Assembly (NCBI GenBank): GCA_030730545.1
Contig: JANQUX010000504.1
Coordinates: 1 to 13,672, forward strand
DNA: 13,672 bases
Source: Maribacter sp.
GTDB taxonomy: Bacteria > Bacteroidota > Bacteroidia > Flavobacteriales > Flavobacteriaceae
Direction: 5' to 3'
Part shown: one piece after another, positions 6,508 to 13,672 of the stretch
Layout: every line of letters begins with the position of its first letter
Numbering within the stretch: the stretch's first letter is position 1
Translations under genes and position numbers: made by a program
Notes under the pieces: model-generated
Database searches by the model: none
What the model was told of the DNA's origin: nothing
What the model saw: the letters and a program-made list of their open reading frames with translations, nothing else

Positions 6508-7701
6508 ATGTACGGAAAAATTAAAGAACATTTACAGCAAGAAATTGAGAGTATTAAAAATGACGGACTCTTTAAAGAAGAACGGATTATTGTTTCTCCG
6601 CAAGATGCTGTTATTAAAATCAACACAGGGCAAGAGGTTATAAACTTTTGTGCGAATAACTATTTAGGGTTATCATCTCACCCAGATGTTATACAAGCAG
6701 CAAAAGATGCTATGGATACCCATGGCTTTGGTATGTCTTCTGTTCGCTTCATTTGTGGAACTCAGGATATACATAAAACCTTAGAAGCAAAGATCGCTCA
6801 TTTCTACGGTACTGAAGACACCATATTATATGCTGCGGCCTTTGATGCCAATGGCGGAGTGTTCGAACCTTTGTTGAATGCAGAAGATGCCATAATTTCA
6901 GATTCATTAAATCATGCCTCTATTATTGATGGTGTACGCCTATGTAAAGCAATGCGCTACCGTTATGCCAATAGCGACATGCAAGATTTAGAAGCGCAAC
7001 TTATAAAAGCGAACGAAGACGGTGCACGTTTTAAAATTATTGTAACCGATGGTGTTTTCTCTATGGATGGTATAGTAGCACCTTTAGATAAAATATGTGA
7101 CTTAGCCGATAAGTACGATGCTTTGGTCATGATCGATGAATGCCATGCCACCGGATTTATAGGTGCTAAAGGAATAGGAACCTTAGAGGAAAAAGGGGTA
7201 ATGGGCAGAATCGACATTATTACAGGTACTTTAGGCAAAGCCTTAGGTGGTGCTATGGGCGGTTATACTACCGGTAAAAAAGAAATTATCACCTTACTAA
7301 GACAGCGCTCTAGACCTTATTTGTTTTCTAATTCATTGGCACCTGCTATTGTTGGCGCATCTATAAAGGTATTCGACATGCTAGAGAACGATACTTCTCT
7401 ACGAGATAAATTGCAAGAAAATACCGAATATTTCAAAAAAGGCATCAAAGCAGCGGGTTTTGACATCGTTGAAGGGGACTCAGCAATTGTACCTGTAATG
7501 CTATATGATGCAAAATTATCACAGGATATGGCAAATAAGTTACTGGAAAGAGGAATTTATGTAATCGGATTCTTCTATCCTGTAGTACCAAAAGGTAAGG
7601 CGCGCATACGTGTACAACTATCCGCAGCGCATACCGTTGAGCATTTAGATATCGCCATAAAAGCGTTCACTGAAGTAGGTAAAGAACTAAAAATCGTTTA
7701 A
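6508..7701 (+). CDS. kbl: Glycine C-acetyltransferase (2-amino-3-ketobutyrate CoA ligase)
   Basis: PLP enzyme of the alpha-oxoamine synthase family. It interconverts 2-amino-3-oxobutyrate plus CoA with glycine plus acetyl-CoA in threonine breakdown. At 397 residues it has the usual length. Motifs: [47 protein letters not shown] with PLP-contacting Asp210 and His213, and [13 protein letters not shown] with the Schiff-base lysine at 244, the same number as in E. coli Kbl. The relatives BioF and serine palmitoyltransferase are less likely given [20 protein letters not shown] overlaps the addA stop codon and could act as a ribosome site, one of the few purine-rich leaders here. The 6-base gap implies cotranscription with addA. 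No threonine dehydrogenase gene is in the window. Confidence 0.93.
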   Translation: MYGKIKEHLQQEIESIKNDGLFKEERIIVSPQDAVIKINTGQEVINFCANNYLGLSSHPDVIQAAKDAMDTHGFGMSSVRFICGTQDIHKTLEAKIAHFYGTEDTILYAAAFDANGGVFEPLLNAEDAIISDSLNHASIIDGVRLCKAMRYRYANSDMQDLEAQLIKANEDGARFKIIVTDGVFSMDGIVAPLDKICDLADKYDALVMIDECHATGFIGAKGIGTLEEKGVMGRIDIITGTLGKALGGAMGGYTTGKKEIITLLRQRSRPYLFSNSLAPAIVGASIKVFDMLENDTSLRDKLQENTEYFKKGIKAAGFDIVEGDSAIVPVMLYDAKLSQDMANKLLERGIYVIGFFYPVVPKGKARIRVQLSAAHTVEHLDIAIKAFTEVGKELKIV

Positions 7702-7749
7702 ATGCAGTATTTAATCTATTAAATGCGTTAAAAAAAATAGGAAATTGAT

Positions 7750-7780
7750 TTTGTTAATAATATTTAACAAGTTACATTTG
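7750..7780 (+). promoter_or_regulatory. ompA promoter, consensus Bacteroidota type
   Basis: TTTG (7750-7753), exactly 19 bases, then TACATTTG (7773-7780): a full match to the -33/-7 architecture of the primary Bacteroidota sigma factor. The start site should be about 7786, leaving a leader of about 28 nt that is A+T-rich and has no Shine-Dalgarno sequence. Confidence 0.85.
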
Positions 7781-7814
7781 CAGCTAATAAACACTTAAAC
7801 TTAAAATTTAATAC

Positions 7815-9158
7815 ATGAAACATCTTAGCAAATTATTGGCAGTTGCCCTACTTGTAGTAGGTATCAACAGCATACAAGCGCAAGACGAGAATAACCCTTG
7901 GCAAGTGCAATTTGGGGTTAATGCCATTGACGTATATCCTACTTCGGATGTAAGTTCTTTCGGTAACGAATTCTTTAATGTGAACGATCACTGGAACATT
8001 TTACCTTCTATTTCTTATGTAGGAGTATCTAAATCAATCGGAGATGGTTTCTCTGTTGGTGCTAGAGGTTCTTTAAACAAGATTAGCAAAATAGGAGATA
8101 CTAGCGTTGACGATCTTTCTCACTATGCTATTGATGGTACAATTAAATATGATTTAATTAAAAAACAAACCGTACTTGATCCTTTCGTAGAGATTGGTGG
8201 TGGTTATACTTGGGTTGATGAAATCGGTGCAGGTACAGTTAATGGTGGTCTTGGTTTAAACATTTGGTTTACTGAAAACTTAGGTCTTACATTACAATCT
8301 ACTTACAAGCATGCTTTCGAAGATTACGGTGTTACTCATTTCCAACACTTAGCTGGTATTTCAGTTAAATTTGGTGGTACTGATACTGACGGTGATGGTA
8401 TATATGATAAAGATGATGCTTGTCCAGAAGTTGCGGGTCTTGAAGCATTCAACGGTTGTCCTGATTCTGACGGCGATGGTATCGAAGACAGCAAAGATGC
8501 TTGTCCTAACGAAGCTGGTTCTAAAGAAATGAACGGATGTCCTGATGCTGACGGTGACGGTGTTGCTGATAAAGATGATGCTTGTCCAAACGAAGCTGGT
8601 CTTCCTGCTTTAGCTGGTTGTCCTGATGCTGATGGCGATGGTGTTGCTGATAAAGATGACGCTTGTCCTTCTGAAGCTGGTCCTGCTGAAAACAAAGGTT
8701 GTCCTTGGGCTGATAAAGACGGTGACGGTGTACTTGACAAAGATGACCAATGTCCTGATGTTGCTGGTACTGTAGCTAACGCTGGTTGTCCTGAAGTAAC
8801 TGAAGAAGTTCAAAAGCAATTGAATGATTACGCTAGAACTATCTTATTTGATACTGGTAAATCTTCTATCAAAGCTGAGTCTACTTCTGTAATGGTTGAC
8901 ATTATCACAATCCTTAAAGAATACCCTAACGCTAAGTTTACTGTTGAAGGTCATACTGATAGCGTAGGTAGCGAAAAATTAAACCAAAGTCTTTCTGAGT
9001 CAAGAGCTCTTTCTGTAAAAGAATTCTTAGTTGACAAAGGAATCGAAGAGTTTAGATTATCTGCAGTTGGTTATGGTGAGTCTAAGCCAATGGCTACTAA
9101 CAATACTAGAGCTGGTAGAACTCAAAACAGAAGGGTAGAAATCAACTTAGTAAAATAA
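7815..9158 (+). CDS. OmpA-family outer-membrane protein with thrombospondin type-3 repeats
   Basis: Predicted outer-membrane beta-barrel protein that anchors the outer membrane to peptidoglycan. Residues 1-22 are a signal peptide ([16 protein letters not shown] core, cut near IQAQ). Residues 24-188 resemble a small barrel with repeated aromatic/glycine strands ([20 protein letters not shown]). Residues 190-326 hold five Asp-rich, calcium-binding type-3 units of the form DxDGDGxxDxxDxCP. Residues 340-447 are the OmpA C-terminal domain: [10 protein letters not shown], then [20 protein letters not shown], with Asp382 and Arg397 in the peptidoglycan-binding positions (15 apart, as in E. coli OmpA). 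The strong promoter, the perfect terminator and a narrow codon set (GGT, GAT, GCT, AAA) suggest very high expression. It is its own unit between kbl and addB. Confidence 0.94.
   Translation: MKHLSKLLAVALLVVGINSIQAQDENNPWQVQFGVNAIDVYPTSDVSSFGNEFFNVNDHWNILPSISYVGVSKSIGDGFSVGARGSLNKISKIGDTSVDDLSHYAIDGTIKYDLIKKQTVLDPFVEIGGGYTWVDEIGAGTVNGGLGLNIWFTENLGLTLQSTYKHAFEDYGVTHFQHLAGISVKFGGTDTDGDGIYDKDDACPEVAGLEAFNGCPDSDGDGIEDSKDACPNEAGSKEMNGCPDADGDGVADKDDACPNEAGLPALAGCPDADGDGVADKDDACPSEAGPAENKGCPWADKDGDGVLDKDDQCPDVAGTVANAGCPEVTEEVQKQLNDYARTILFDTGKSSIKAESTSVMVDIITILKEYPNAKFTVEGHTDSVGSEKLNQSLSESRALSVKEFLVDKGIEEFRLSAVGYGESKPMATNNTRAGRTQNRRVEINLVK
8382..8792 (+). repeat. In-gene tandem repeats encoding five type-3 calcium loops
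   Basis: Five units of roughly 26-28 codons share GACGGTGATGG-type DNA and the protein pattern DGDGxxDxxDxCPxxAG...GCP. Units 3 and 4 are the closest, both encoding [17 protein letters not shown]. Such near-identical units can gain or lose copies by slippage. They also create long open frames on the minus strand that are not genes. Confidence 0.9.
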
Positions 9159-9190
9159 GTTTATAAAAACCTAAGTGTTTTAATAAATAA

Positions 9191-9218
9191 AAGCTCCGCA
9201 ATATTGCGGAGCTTTTTT
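9191..9218 (+). terminator. ompA intrinsic terminator
   Basis: A perfect 24-base palindrome (stem AAGCTCCGC/GCGGAGCTT, loop AATATT) runs straight into six T. It ends only about a dozen bases before the addB start codon. Confidence 0.93.
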
Positions 9219-9225
9219 ATTTTTA
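9218..9225 (+). promoter_or_regulatory. Possible addB -7 element overlapping the ompA terminator T-tract
   Basis: TATTTTTA matches the TAnnTTTA pattern seen before the small-RNA copies and ends 4 bases before the addB ATG, so a start site here would give a leaderless mRNA. T-rich terminator sequence can produce such a match by chance; read-through from ompA is the alternative. Confidence 0.25.
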
Positions 9226-9229
9226 CACA

Positions 9230-11974
9230 ATGCAGAGCTTTATAAAAGATATAGTACAAGACGTTTTAAAGAATAACCCAGATACTGGTAAAGTAATTTT
9301 TATTCTACCCAGTAAACGTGCAGGTGTATTTCTTAAAAAAATAATTTCACAATCACTTACACAAACCGTACTTGCACCTGAAATCTATAGTATAGAAGAT
9401 TTCATTGAAAAGGTTTCTAACCTGGTAACCGCAAATACTACCACACAATTATTTGAACTCTATAATGCCTATTTAAAAGTCGGGGATTATGAAAAAGAAT
9501 CTTTCGATTCTTTTTTAAAATGGGGACAAATACTTTTACAAGATTTTAATGAAGTAGACCGTTACTTAGTTGACGCTTCTACCCTATACCAAAATGTTGC
9601 CGCTATACAAGAAGTCAACCACTGGTCCTTGAATCCTGATAATTCTGAAATGATTGAAAACTACCTTCACTTCTGGAGGTATTTAGAAGATATCTATCAT
9701 CAATTTAATGGTAGATTACTAGAACAGGGACTCGGTCATCAGGGACTCATTTACAAAACATCGGTATCGGAATTACCTAACTATCTAAATTCAACCAACA
9801 AAAAACATATATTTCTTGGCTTTAATGCCTTGAATACTGCAGAGAGTATTTTAATACAAACTATTCTTGAAAAAACAGATTCATCTATTTACTGGGATAT
9901 TGACCCTTACTTCTTACAAGATAATATTCATGACGCCGGTTACTTTATAAGAAACTACCATAATACTTGGGCTGTTCTAAAGGGAAAACCTCTCGCGGGA
10001 CTTACGAATTACTACAATACCGAAAAACATATTGAAATTATTGGGGTGCCTAAAAACATATCTCAAGTAAATTATGTAGGCGATTTACTTTACAAAATTC
10101 AGAACGACTCGCCAGAGGCGTTACGCAATGCGGCTATTGTTCTGGGTAATGAAGAATTGCTCAACCCTTTACTGAATTCTATACCCGATAATATACCAGC
10201 TACGAATATTACCATGGGGCAAAAGTTAGCCTCTACAACACTGGCGAGTTTTTTTACCAACCTTATAGAGTTTCACGAACAAAAGACAGAAAAAGGATGG
10301 TTCTACAAGCACTTACTTAATCTTTTGACACATTCGTATGCCGTGCTGTTATTTGATGCAAATGAGGTCTCTACAGAGCTTTTAATATCAAAAATCAAAA
10401 CAAATAACTGGTCATACATCACCAATGCACAAATACGCGAACTATTACCAGATAATGGCACCATCACATTACTTTTCGAAGATGTAAAGAATAATCCGAA
10501 TCGTCTTATAGATAATTTTTTAGCGCTGATTCAATCGATCCGAGTTATTGAGGTTGTAAAGCAGAATTCTCTTTTATTAGAACAACTTTATAAATTCTTT
10601 ACACTTTTCAATCAGCTAAAAGATCTTTGTACCAGTTTTACCTACATCAATAATTTAAAAAGTTTAAAACATCTTTTTTCGCAGTTGTTGAGCTCAGAAA
10701 CCTTAGACTTTCAAGGTAACCCTATTGAAGGTATTCAGATTATGGGAATGTTAGAAAGTCGCTTGTTAGATTTTGAAACTATTATCATCACTTCTGTCAA
10801 CGAAGGTGTATTGCCATCGGGCAAATCTAACAATTCATTTATTCCGTTCGAGCTAAAAATAAAGAACGGACTACCGACCTACAAAGAGAAAGATGCTGTT
10901 TACACCTATCACTTCTATCGTTTGCTACAACGTGCCAAAAATGTATATATACTGTACAATACAGAACCAGATGCATTAGAAGGCGGAGAGCGAAGTCGAT
11001 TGATTACACAATTGTTGACCGACGACAATAGAAACGATATTAAATCATTTATTGCCACACCGACTATACAGCCTATTACCAAAGAAATACAACAGGTTGA
11101 AAAAACCCCTTCGCTAGTAGCGCTTATTCAAGACAAAGCGAGAAAAGGTTTTTCACCTAGTTCACTCAGTAATTACATTAGAAACCCTATCGATTTCTAC
11201 AAGCAGAATTTATTAAATATCAACGAGGTTTTACAAGTAGAAGAAACTTTGGCACCAAATACTTTCGGTACCATTGTTCATGATAGTTTAGAGGCATTGT
11301 ATACCCCTTTAATTGGTAAACCTCTTACGGCAGATTTACTAAATGGCATTCGAAAAGGTGTACCTAGTATAGTCGCTCAGAATTTTGAAAAAACTTTTAA
11401 AGATGGAAACATCAGTTCTGGTAAAAACTACATTTCTTTTCATGTAATTCTTAAATACATACAAACGTTTATAGATGTCGAGGTTAAAGAACTTGCCGAC
11501 CATAGTATTACCATTATTGCTTTAGAACAATCGCTCTCGGTACCTTTAGAAGTTGCCGATTTAGATTTCCCCATTATCTTAAAAGGAAAATTAGATCGTG
11601 TAGATGAATATGACGGTATTACCCGTATCATAGATTATAAAACCGGAAAGGTAGAACGCCGTAATGTAGAGATTGTAGAGTGGGATATACTAACCGAAGA
11701 ATATCAATACAGTAAGGCATTTCAATTACTTTGCTACGGATTAATGTTTTCTAAAACCCATCCCGCAGAAAACCTATCTATTCAAGCAGGTATCATTTCG
11801 TTAAAGAATTTTGCAGAAGGCACGTTGCTATTCGCACAAAAAGAATCTGCCCGAGCAACCACAAAAAACCACATTATAACTAATGAGGTCATTTCTGATT
11901 TCGAGCAGATACTTGGTCAGTTAATTACAGAAATCTGTAATGCTGACATTCCGTTTACCGAGAAAGAAGTCTAA
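9230..11974 (+). CDS. addB: AddB-type PD-(D/E)XK nuclease, partner of the AddA helicase
   Basis: Predicted second subunit of the AddAB end-resection complex. The N-terminal half is an inactive helicase-like fold: it opens with VIFILPSKRAGVFLKK, where a Walker A would be, but lacks GKT. QIMGMLESRLLDFETIIITSVNEGVLP matches the AddB-family motif around position 500. The C-terminal nuclease (from Gly640) keeps His684, Asp789 (KLDRV), Asp802 and Lys804 (IDYKTG), and Gln832 (FQLLCYG), so it should be active. The cysteines that hold an iron-sulfur cluster in Bacillus AddB are missing: the usual NxCPxxF site reads YIRNPIDFY (Asn652), and the protein stops at IPFTEKEV with no trailing Cys cluster. 914 residues. 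It is separated from addA by kbl and ompA, and its stop lies 2 bases from the end of the convergent dehydrogenase gene. Confidence 0.82.
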   Translation: MQSFIKDIVQDVLKNNPDTGKVIFILPSKRAGVFLKKIISQSLTQTVLAPEIYSIEDFIEKVSNLVTANTTTQLFELYNAYLKVGDYEKESFDSFLKWGQILLQDFNEVDRYLVDASTLYQNVAAIQEVNHWSLNPDNSEMIENYLHFWRYLEDIYHQFNGRLLEQGLGHQGLIYKTSVSELPNYLNSTNKKHIFLGFNALNTAESILIQTILEKTDSSIYWDIDPYFLQDNIHDAGYFIRNYHNTWAVLKGKPLAGLTNYYNTEKHIEIIGVPKNISQVNYVGDLLYKIQNDSPEALRNAAIVLGNEELLNPLLNSIPDNIPATNITMGQKLASTTLASFFTNLIEFHEQKTEKGWFYKHLLNLLTHSYAVLLFDANEVSTELLISKIKTNNWSYITNAQIRELLPDNGTITLLFEDVKNNPNRLIDNFLALIQSIRVIEVVKQNSLLLEQLYKFFTLFNQLKDLCTSFTYINNLKSLKHLFSQLLSSETLDFQGNPIEGIQIMGMLESRLLDFETIIITSVNEGVLPSGKSNNSFIPFELKIKNGLPTYKEKDAVYTYHFYRLLQRAKNVYILYNTEPDALEGGERSRLITQLLTDDNRNDIKSFIATPTIQPITKEIQQVEKTPSLVALIQDKARKGFSPSSLSNYIRNPIDFYKQNLLNINEVLQVEETLAPNTFGTIVHDSLEALYTPLIGKPLTADLLNGIRKGVPSIVAQNFEKTFKDGNISSGKNYISFHVILKYIQTFIDVEVKELADHSITIIALEQSLSVPLEVADLDFPIILKGKLDRVDEYDGITRIIDYKTGKVERRNVEIVEWDILTEEYQYSKAFQLLCYGLMFSKTHPAENLSIQAGIISLKNFAEGTLLFAQKESARATTKNHIITNEVISDFEQILGQLITEICNADIPFTEKEV

Positions 11975-11976
11975 TA

Positions 11977-12687
11977 TTACTTCTTATCTGGTCTTGTAGG
12001 CCTTACCTCAATTTTACTAGGTAAGGTTCTTTCGTTCATTTTTAATAAGTCTAACACCAACTCACCAATATCTTCTGGTTGAATTTTCCATTTATCGGCA
12101 TCACTCGTTTCACTATGACCAAAATTTGTTGCCACAGAACCTGGCATAATCGTAGATACTTTTATATCATACTTACGTAAATCTAACATTGCCGCCTGTG
12201 TAAAACCTACTACTCCGAATTTAGAGGCATTATACCCTGCCCCGTTTGCGAAGAAGTTGGTACCGGCTAAACTAGCCAAGGTAATGTAATACCCTTTTGA
12301 CTTCTTTAAAGCTTCTACAGATGCTTTCAATGAATGAAAAGCCCCGTTTAAGTTGGTATCTATCATTTGATGCCATTCATCATCTGTCATCTCATCGATA
12401 GGTGCAAAATTACCTACTCCGGCATTTGCCAAGACCACATCTACTTGACCCCATTTCTCCAGTATTTTAGAGACGGCATTTTTTTCATCTGCCATTTTAC
12501 CGACATTAGAGACAATACCTAAAACAGCGTCATTATTAAACTCTTTTAGCGCCTGGTCAACACTACTCTGTGATCTACCGCTAATAGCCACTCTCATACC
12601 CTGACCTAACAGTGTTTGTGCTACAGCAAAACCAATACCTTTTGTGCCTCCTGTTATATAGGCTACTTTATTTTTTAAATCTTTCAT
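11977..12687 (-). CDS. Short-chain dehydrogenase/reductase, substrate unknown
   Basis: Classical SDR oxidoreductase of 236 residues, a single Rossmann fold, cytoplasmic. The cofactor motif TGGTKGIG is at 12-19, NAG at 88-90, and the structural Asn at 112. The catalytic triad is Ser139, Tyr152 and Lys156 (YNASK). Arg38 in SGRS after the second strand favours NADP(H). Members with this layout are often annotated 3-oxoacyl-ACP reductase-like, but the substrate cannot be read from the sequence. The start ATG gives the normal short lead before the first strand and has GGAA 4 bases upstream. It is convergent with addB, with no room for a terminator between them, and divergent from the sugar-porter gene. 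Confidence 0.9.
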   Translation of the reverse strand: MKDLKNKVAYITGGTKGIGFAVAQTLLGQGMRVAISGRSQSSVDQALKEFNNDAVLGIVSNVGKMADEKNAVSKILEKWGQVDVVLANAGVGNFAPIDEMTDDEWHQMIDTNLNGAFHSLKASVEALKKSKGYYITLASLAGTNFFANGAGYNASKFGVVGFTQAAMLDLRKYDIKVSTIMPGSVATNFGHSETSDADKWKIQPEDIGELVLDLLKMNERTLPSKIEVRPTRPDKK

Positions 12688-12773
12688 CGTTCCATTTTAT
12701 TAATACCACAAGTTAGCAATTCTCTAAATTTTTTCTTGTCCTATTAGATTAAGAATTAACGGTTATCATTGAT

Positions 12774-12781
12774 TATATTTA
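12774..12781 (+). promoter_or_regulatory. Possible -7 element of the sugar-porter gene
   Basis: TATATTTA, identical to the box before small RNA copy 3, lies 21 bases before the ATG, giving a leader of about 16 nt. No -33 TTTG was seen at the right distance. The rest of the divergent gap (12688-12802) holds no other clear site. Confidence 0.35.
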
Positions 12782-12802
12782 ACATCAACTTAATACTCAA
12801 CC

Positions 12803-13672
12803 ATGAACAAAATAATCGTTTGGTCAATTACCGTAGCACTTGCAGGTTTTTTATTCGGATTTGATACCGTAGTAATTTCAGGAGCAAACGAACCTATTAA
12901 ACAACTTTGGAACACTTCGCCGCTATTTCACGGCACTTTTATTATGAGTATGGCACTTTGGGGCACTGTATTCGGTTCTCTGTTTGGTGGTATACCTACC
13001 AAAAATCTAGGTCGTAAAAAGACCTTACTTTGGGTCGGTATTCTGTTTTTGGTTTCTGCCGTAGGTTCTGCATTGGCGCAAGATCCTTACTCGTTCTCTG
13101 CATTTCGTTTTATTGGTGGTGTCGGCGTAGGTATTTCAACCGTTGCCGCCCCTATTTATATTTCTGAGATTACCTCAAAAGAAAATCGTGGTAAACTGGT
13201 AGGGCTTTATCAATTTTGGTTGGTATTCGGTATTTTAATCGCCTTTGTCTCTAACTGGCTGTTAAAAGGTTTTGACGGAATAAATGATTGGCGTTGGATG
13301 TTGGGCGTAGAAGCCATACCGGCATTAATATATACAATCATGGTTTTGACCGTACCGGAAAGCCCAAGATGGTTGGCACTTCATAAAAAGGATGATGCCG
13401 CTGCCTTGAAAATATTAGAAATCATACACCCTGAAGAAAAGGCTGCACAGCAATTGGCAGAAATAAAAACGGACCTCAAGCATTCTACCAAAAGTGAACG
13501 TCTTTTTCAAAAGAAGTATTCGAAAGTGCTTTATCTAGCATTTTTTATTGCCTTTTTCAATCAACTATCGGGTATCAATTTTGTTTTGTACTATGCCCCC
13601 GAAATTCTCGAAAGAGCAGGTTTGGCATCGCAAGAATCACTTTTCAGTTCAATAGCCATTGGTGTTGTAAAC
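12803..13672 (+). CDS. Sugar-porter MFS transporter (3' end cut by window edge)
   Basis: Inner-membrane proton-coupled or facilitative sugar transporter of the major facilitator superfamily, sugar-porter branch. The first 290 codons are visible, of about 440-500 usual for the family. Signature motifs: GFLFGFDTVVISGA in the first helix (Asp21), NLGRKK between helices 2 and 3 (70-73), RFIGGVGVGIS and PIYISEITSKENRG on helix 4 and its loop, PESPRWL (185-191) after helix 6, and NQLSGIN (253-259) with YYAPEI in helix 7. These are shared with XylE and GLUT-type carriers. The sugar cannot be assigned. The frame stays open to the last base. No Shine-Dalgarno sequence precedes it, and the start is chosen because MNKIIVWSITVALAGFLFG is the normal N-terminus before helix 1. 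Confidence 0.9.
   Translation, partial: MNKIIVWSITVALAGFLFGFDTVVISGANEPIKQLWNTSPLFHGTFIMSMALWGTVFGSLFGGIPTKNLGRKKTLLWVGILFLVSAVGSALAQDPYSFSAFRFIGGVGVGISTVAAPIYISEITSKENRGKLVGLYQFWLVFGILIAFVSNWLLKGFDGINDWRWMLGVEAIPALIYTIMVLTVPESPRWLALHKKDDAAALKILEIIHPEEKAAQQLAEIKTDLKHSTKSERLFQKKYSKVLYLAFFIAFFNQLSGINFVLYYAPEILERAGLASQESLFSSIAIGVVN

Noticed and set aside
7702..7740. Terminator after kbl
   Set aside because: TTTAAT/ATTAAA can form only a weak AT hairpin before an A-run; there is no T-tract on the + strand.
8336..8819. Minus-strand open frames rich in Ser/Pro opposite ompA
   Set aside because: They are shadows of the GAT/GGT-rich type-3 repeats, with no start signals of their own and a strongly coding opposite strand.

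Overview
The window looks like chromosomal DNA of a marine flavobacterium (Bacteroidota, Flavobacteriaceae; Maribacter/Zobellia-like is a guess). Evidence: AT-rich DNA, little Shine-Dalgarno sequence, promoters of the Bacteroidota type (TTTG, 19-base spacer, TAnnTTTG before ompA), a Bacteroidota-style OmpA with thrombospondin type-3 calcium repeats, and the long form of amidophosphoribosyltransferase. All assignments come from reading motifs; no database search was run.

Layout. (1) Bases 1-1812: the 3' part of a purF-type gene, cut at its 5' end by the window edge. (2) Bases 1813-2677: no protein gene, but the most unusual part of the window. Four copies of a near-invariant 40-base element sit about 200 bases apart on the + strand. 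Each has a TAnnTTTA-like -7 box 5-6 bases upstream and a strong intrinsic terminator directly downstream. This predicts four tandem small RNAs of about 70 nt, while the DNA between them has diverged almost completely. (3) sodA (Mn-type superoxide dismutase) on the minus strand, with its own terminator abutting the array. (4) A + strand block: addA (helicase-nuclease), kbl (glycine C-acetyltransferase), ompA, then addB (nuclease partner of AddA). (5) A minus-strand short-chain dehydrogenase, convergent with addB. (6) A divergent sugar-porter MFS gene cut by the right window edge.

How they work together. AddA and AddB probably form one end-resection helicase-nuclease for double-strand-break repair, although kbl and ompA lie between their genes. 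ompA has a textbook promoter and terminator and is probably a separate, highly expressed unit. kbl follows addA by 6 bases and is probably cotranscribed with it. The small-RNA array is not explained by its neighbours. Its conserved loop shows 11 bp of complementarity (one bulge) to the 3' end of sodA mRNA, and shorter complementarity to the start of the MFS gene; both are weak leads that could be chance.

The remaining gaps (3287-3405, 7702-7814, 9159-9229, 12688-12802) are short promoter or terminator regions. No tRNA, rRNA, insertion sequence or CRISPR array was seen.
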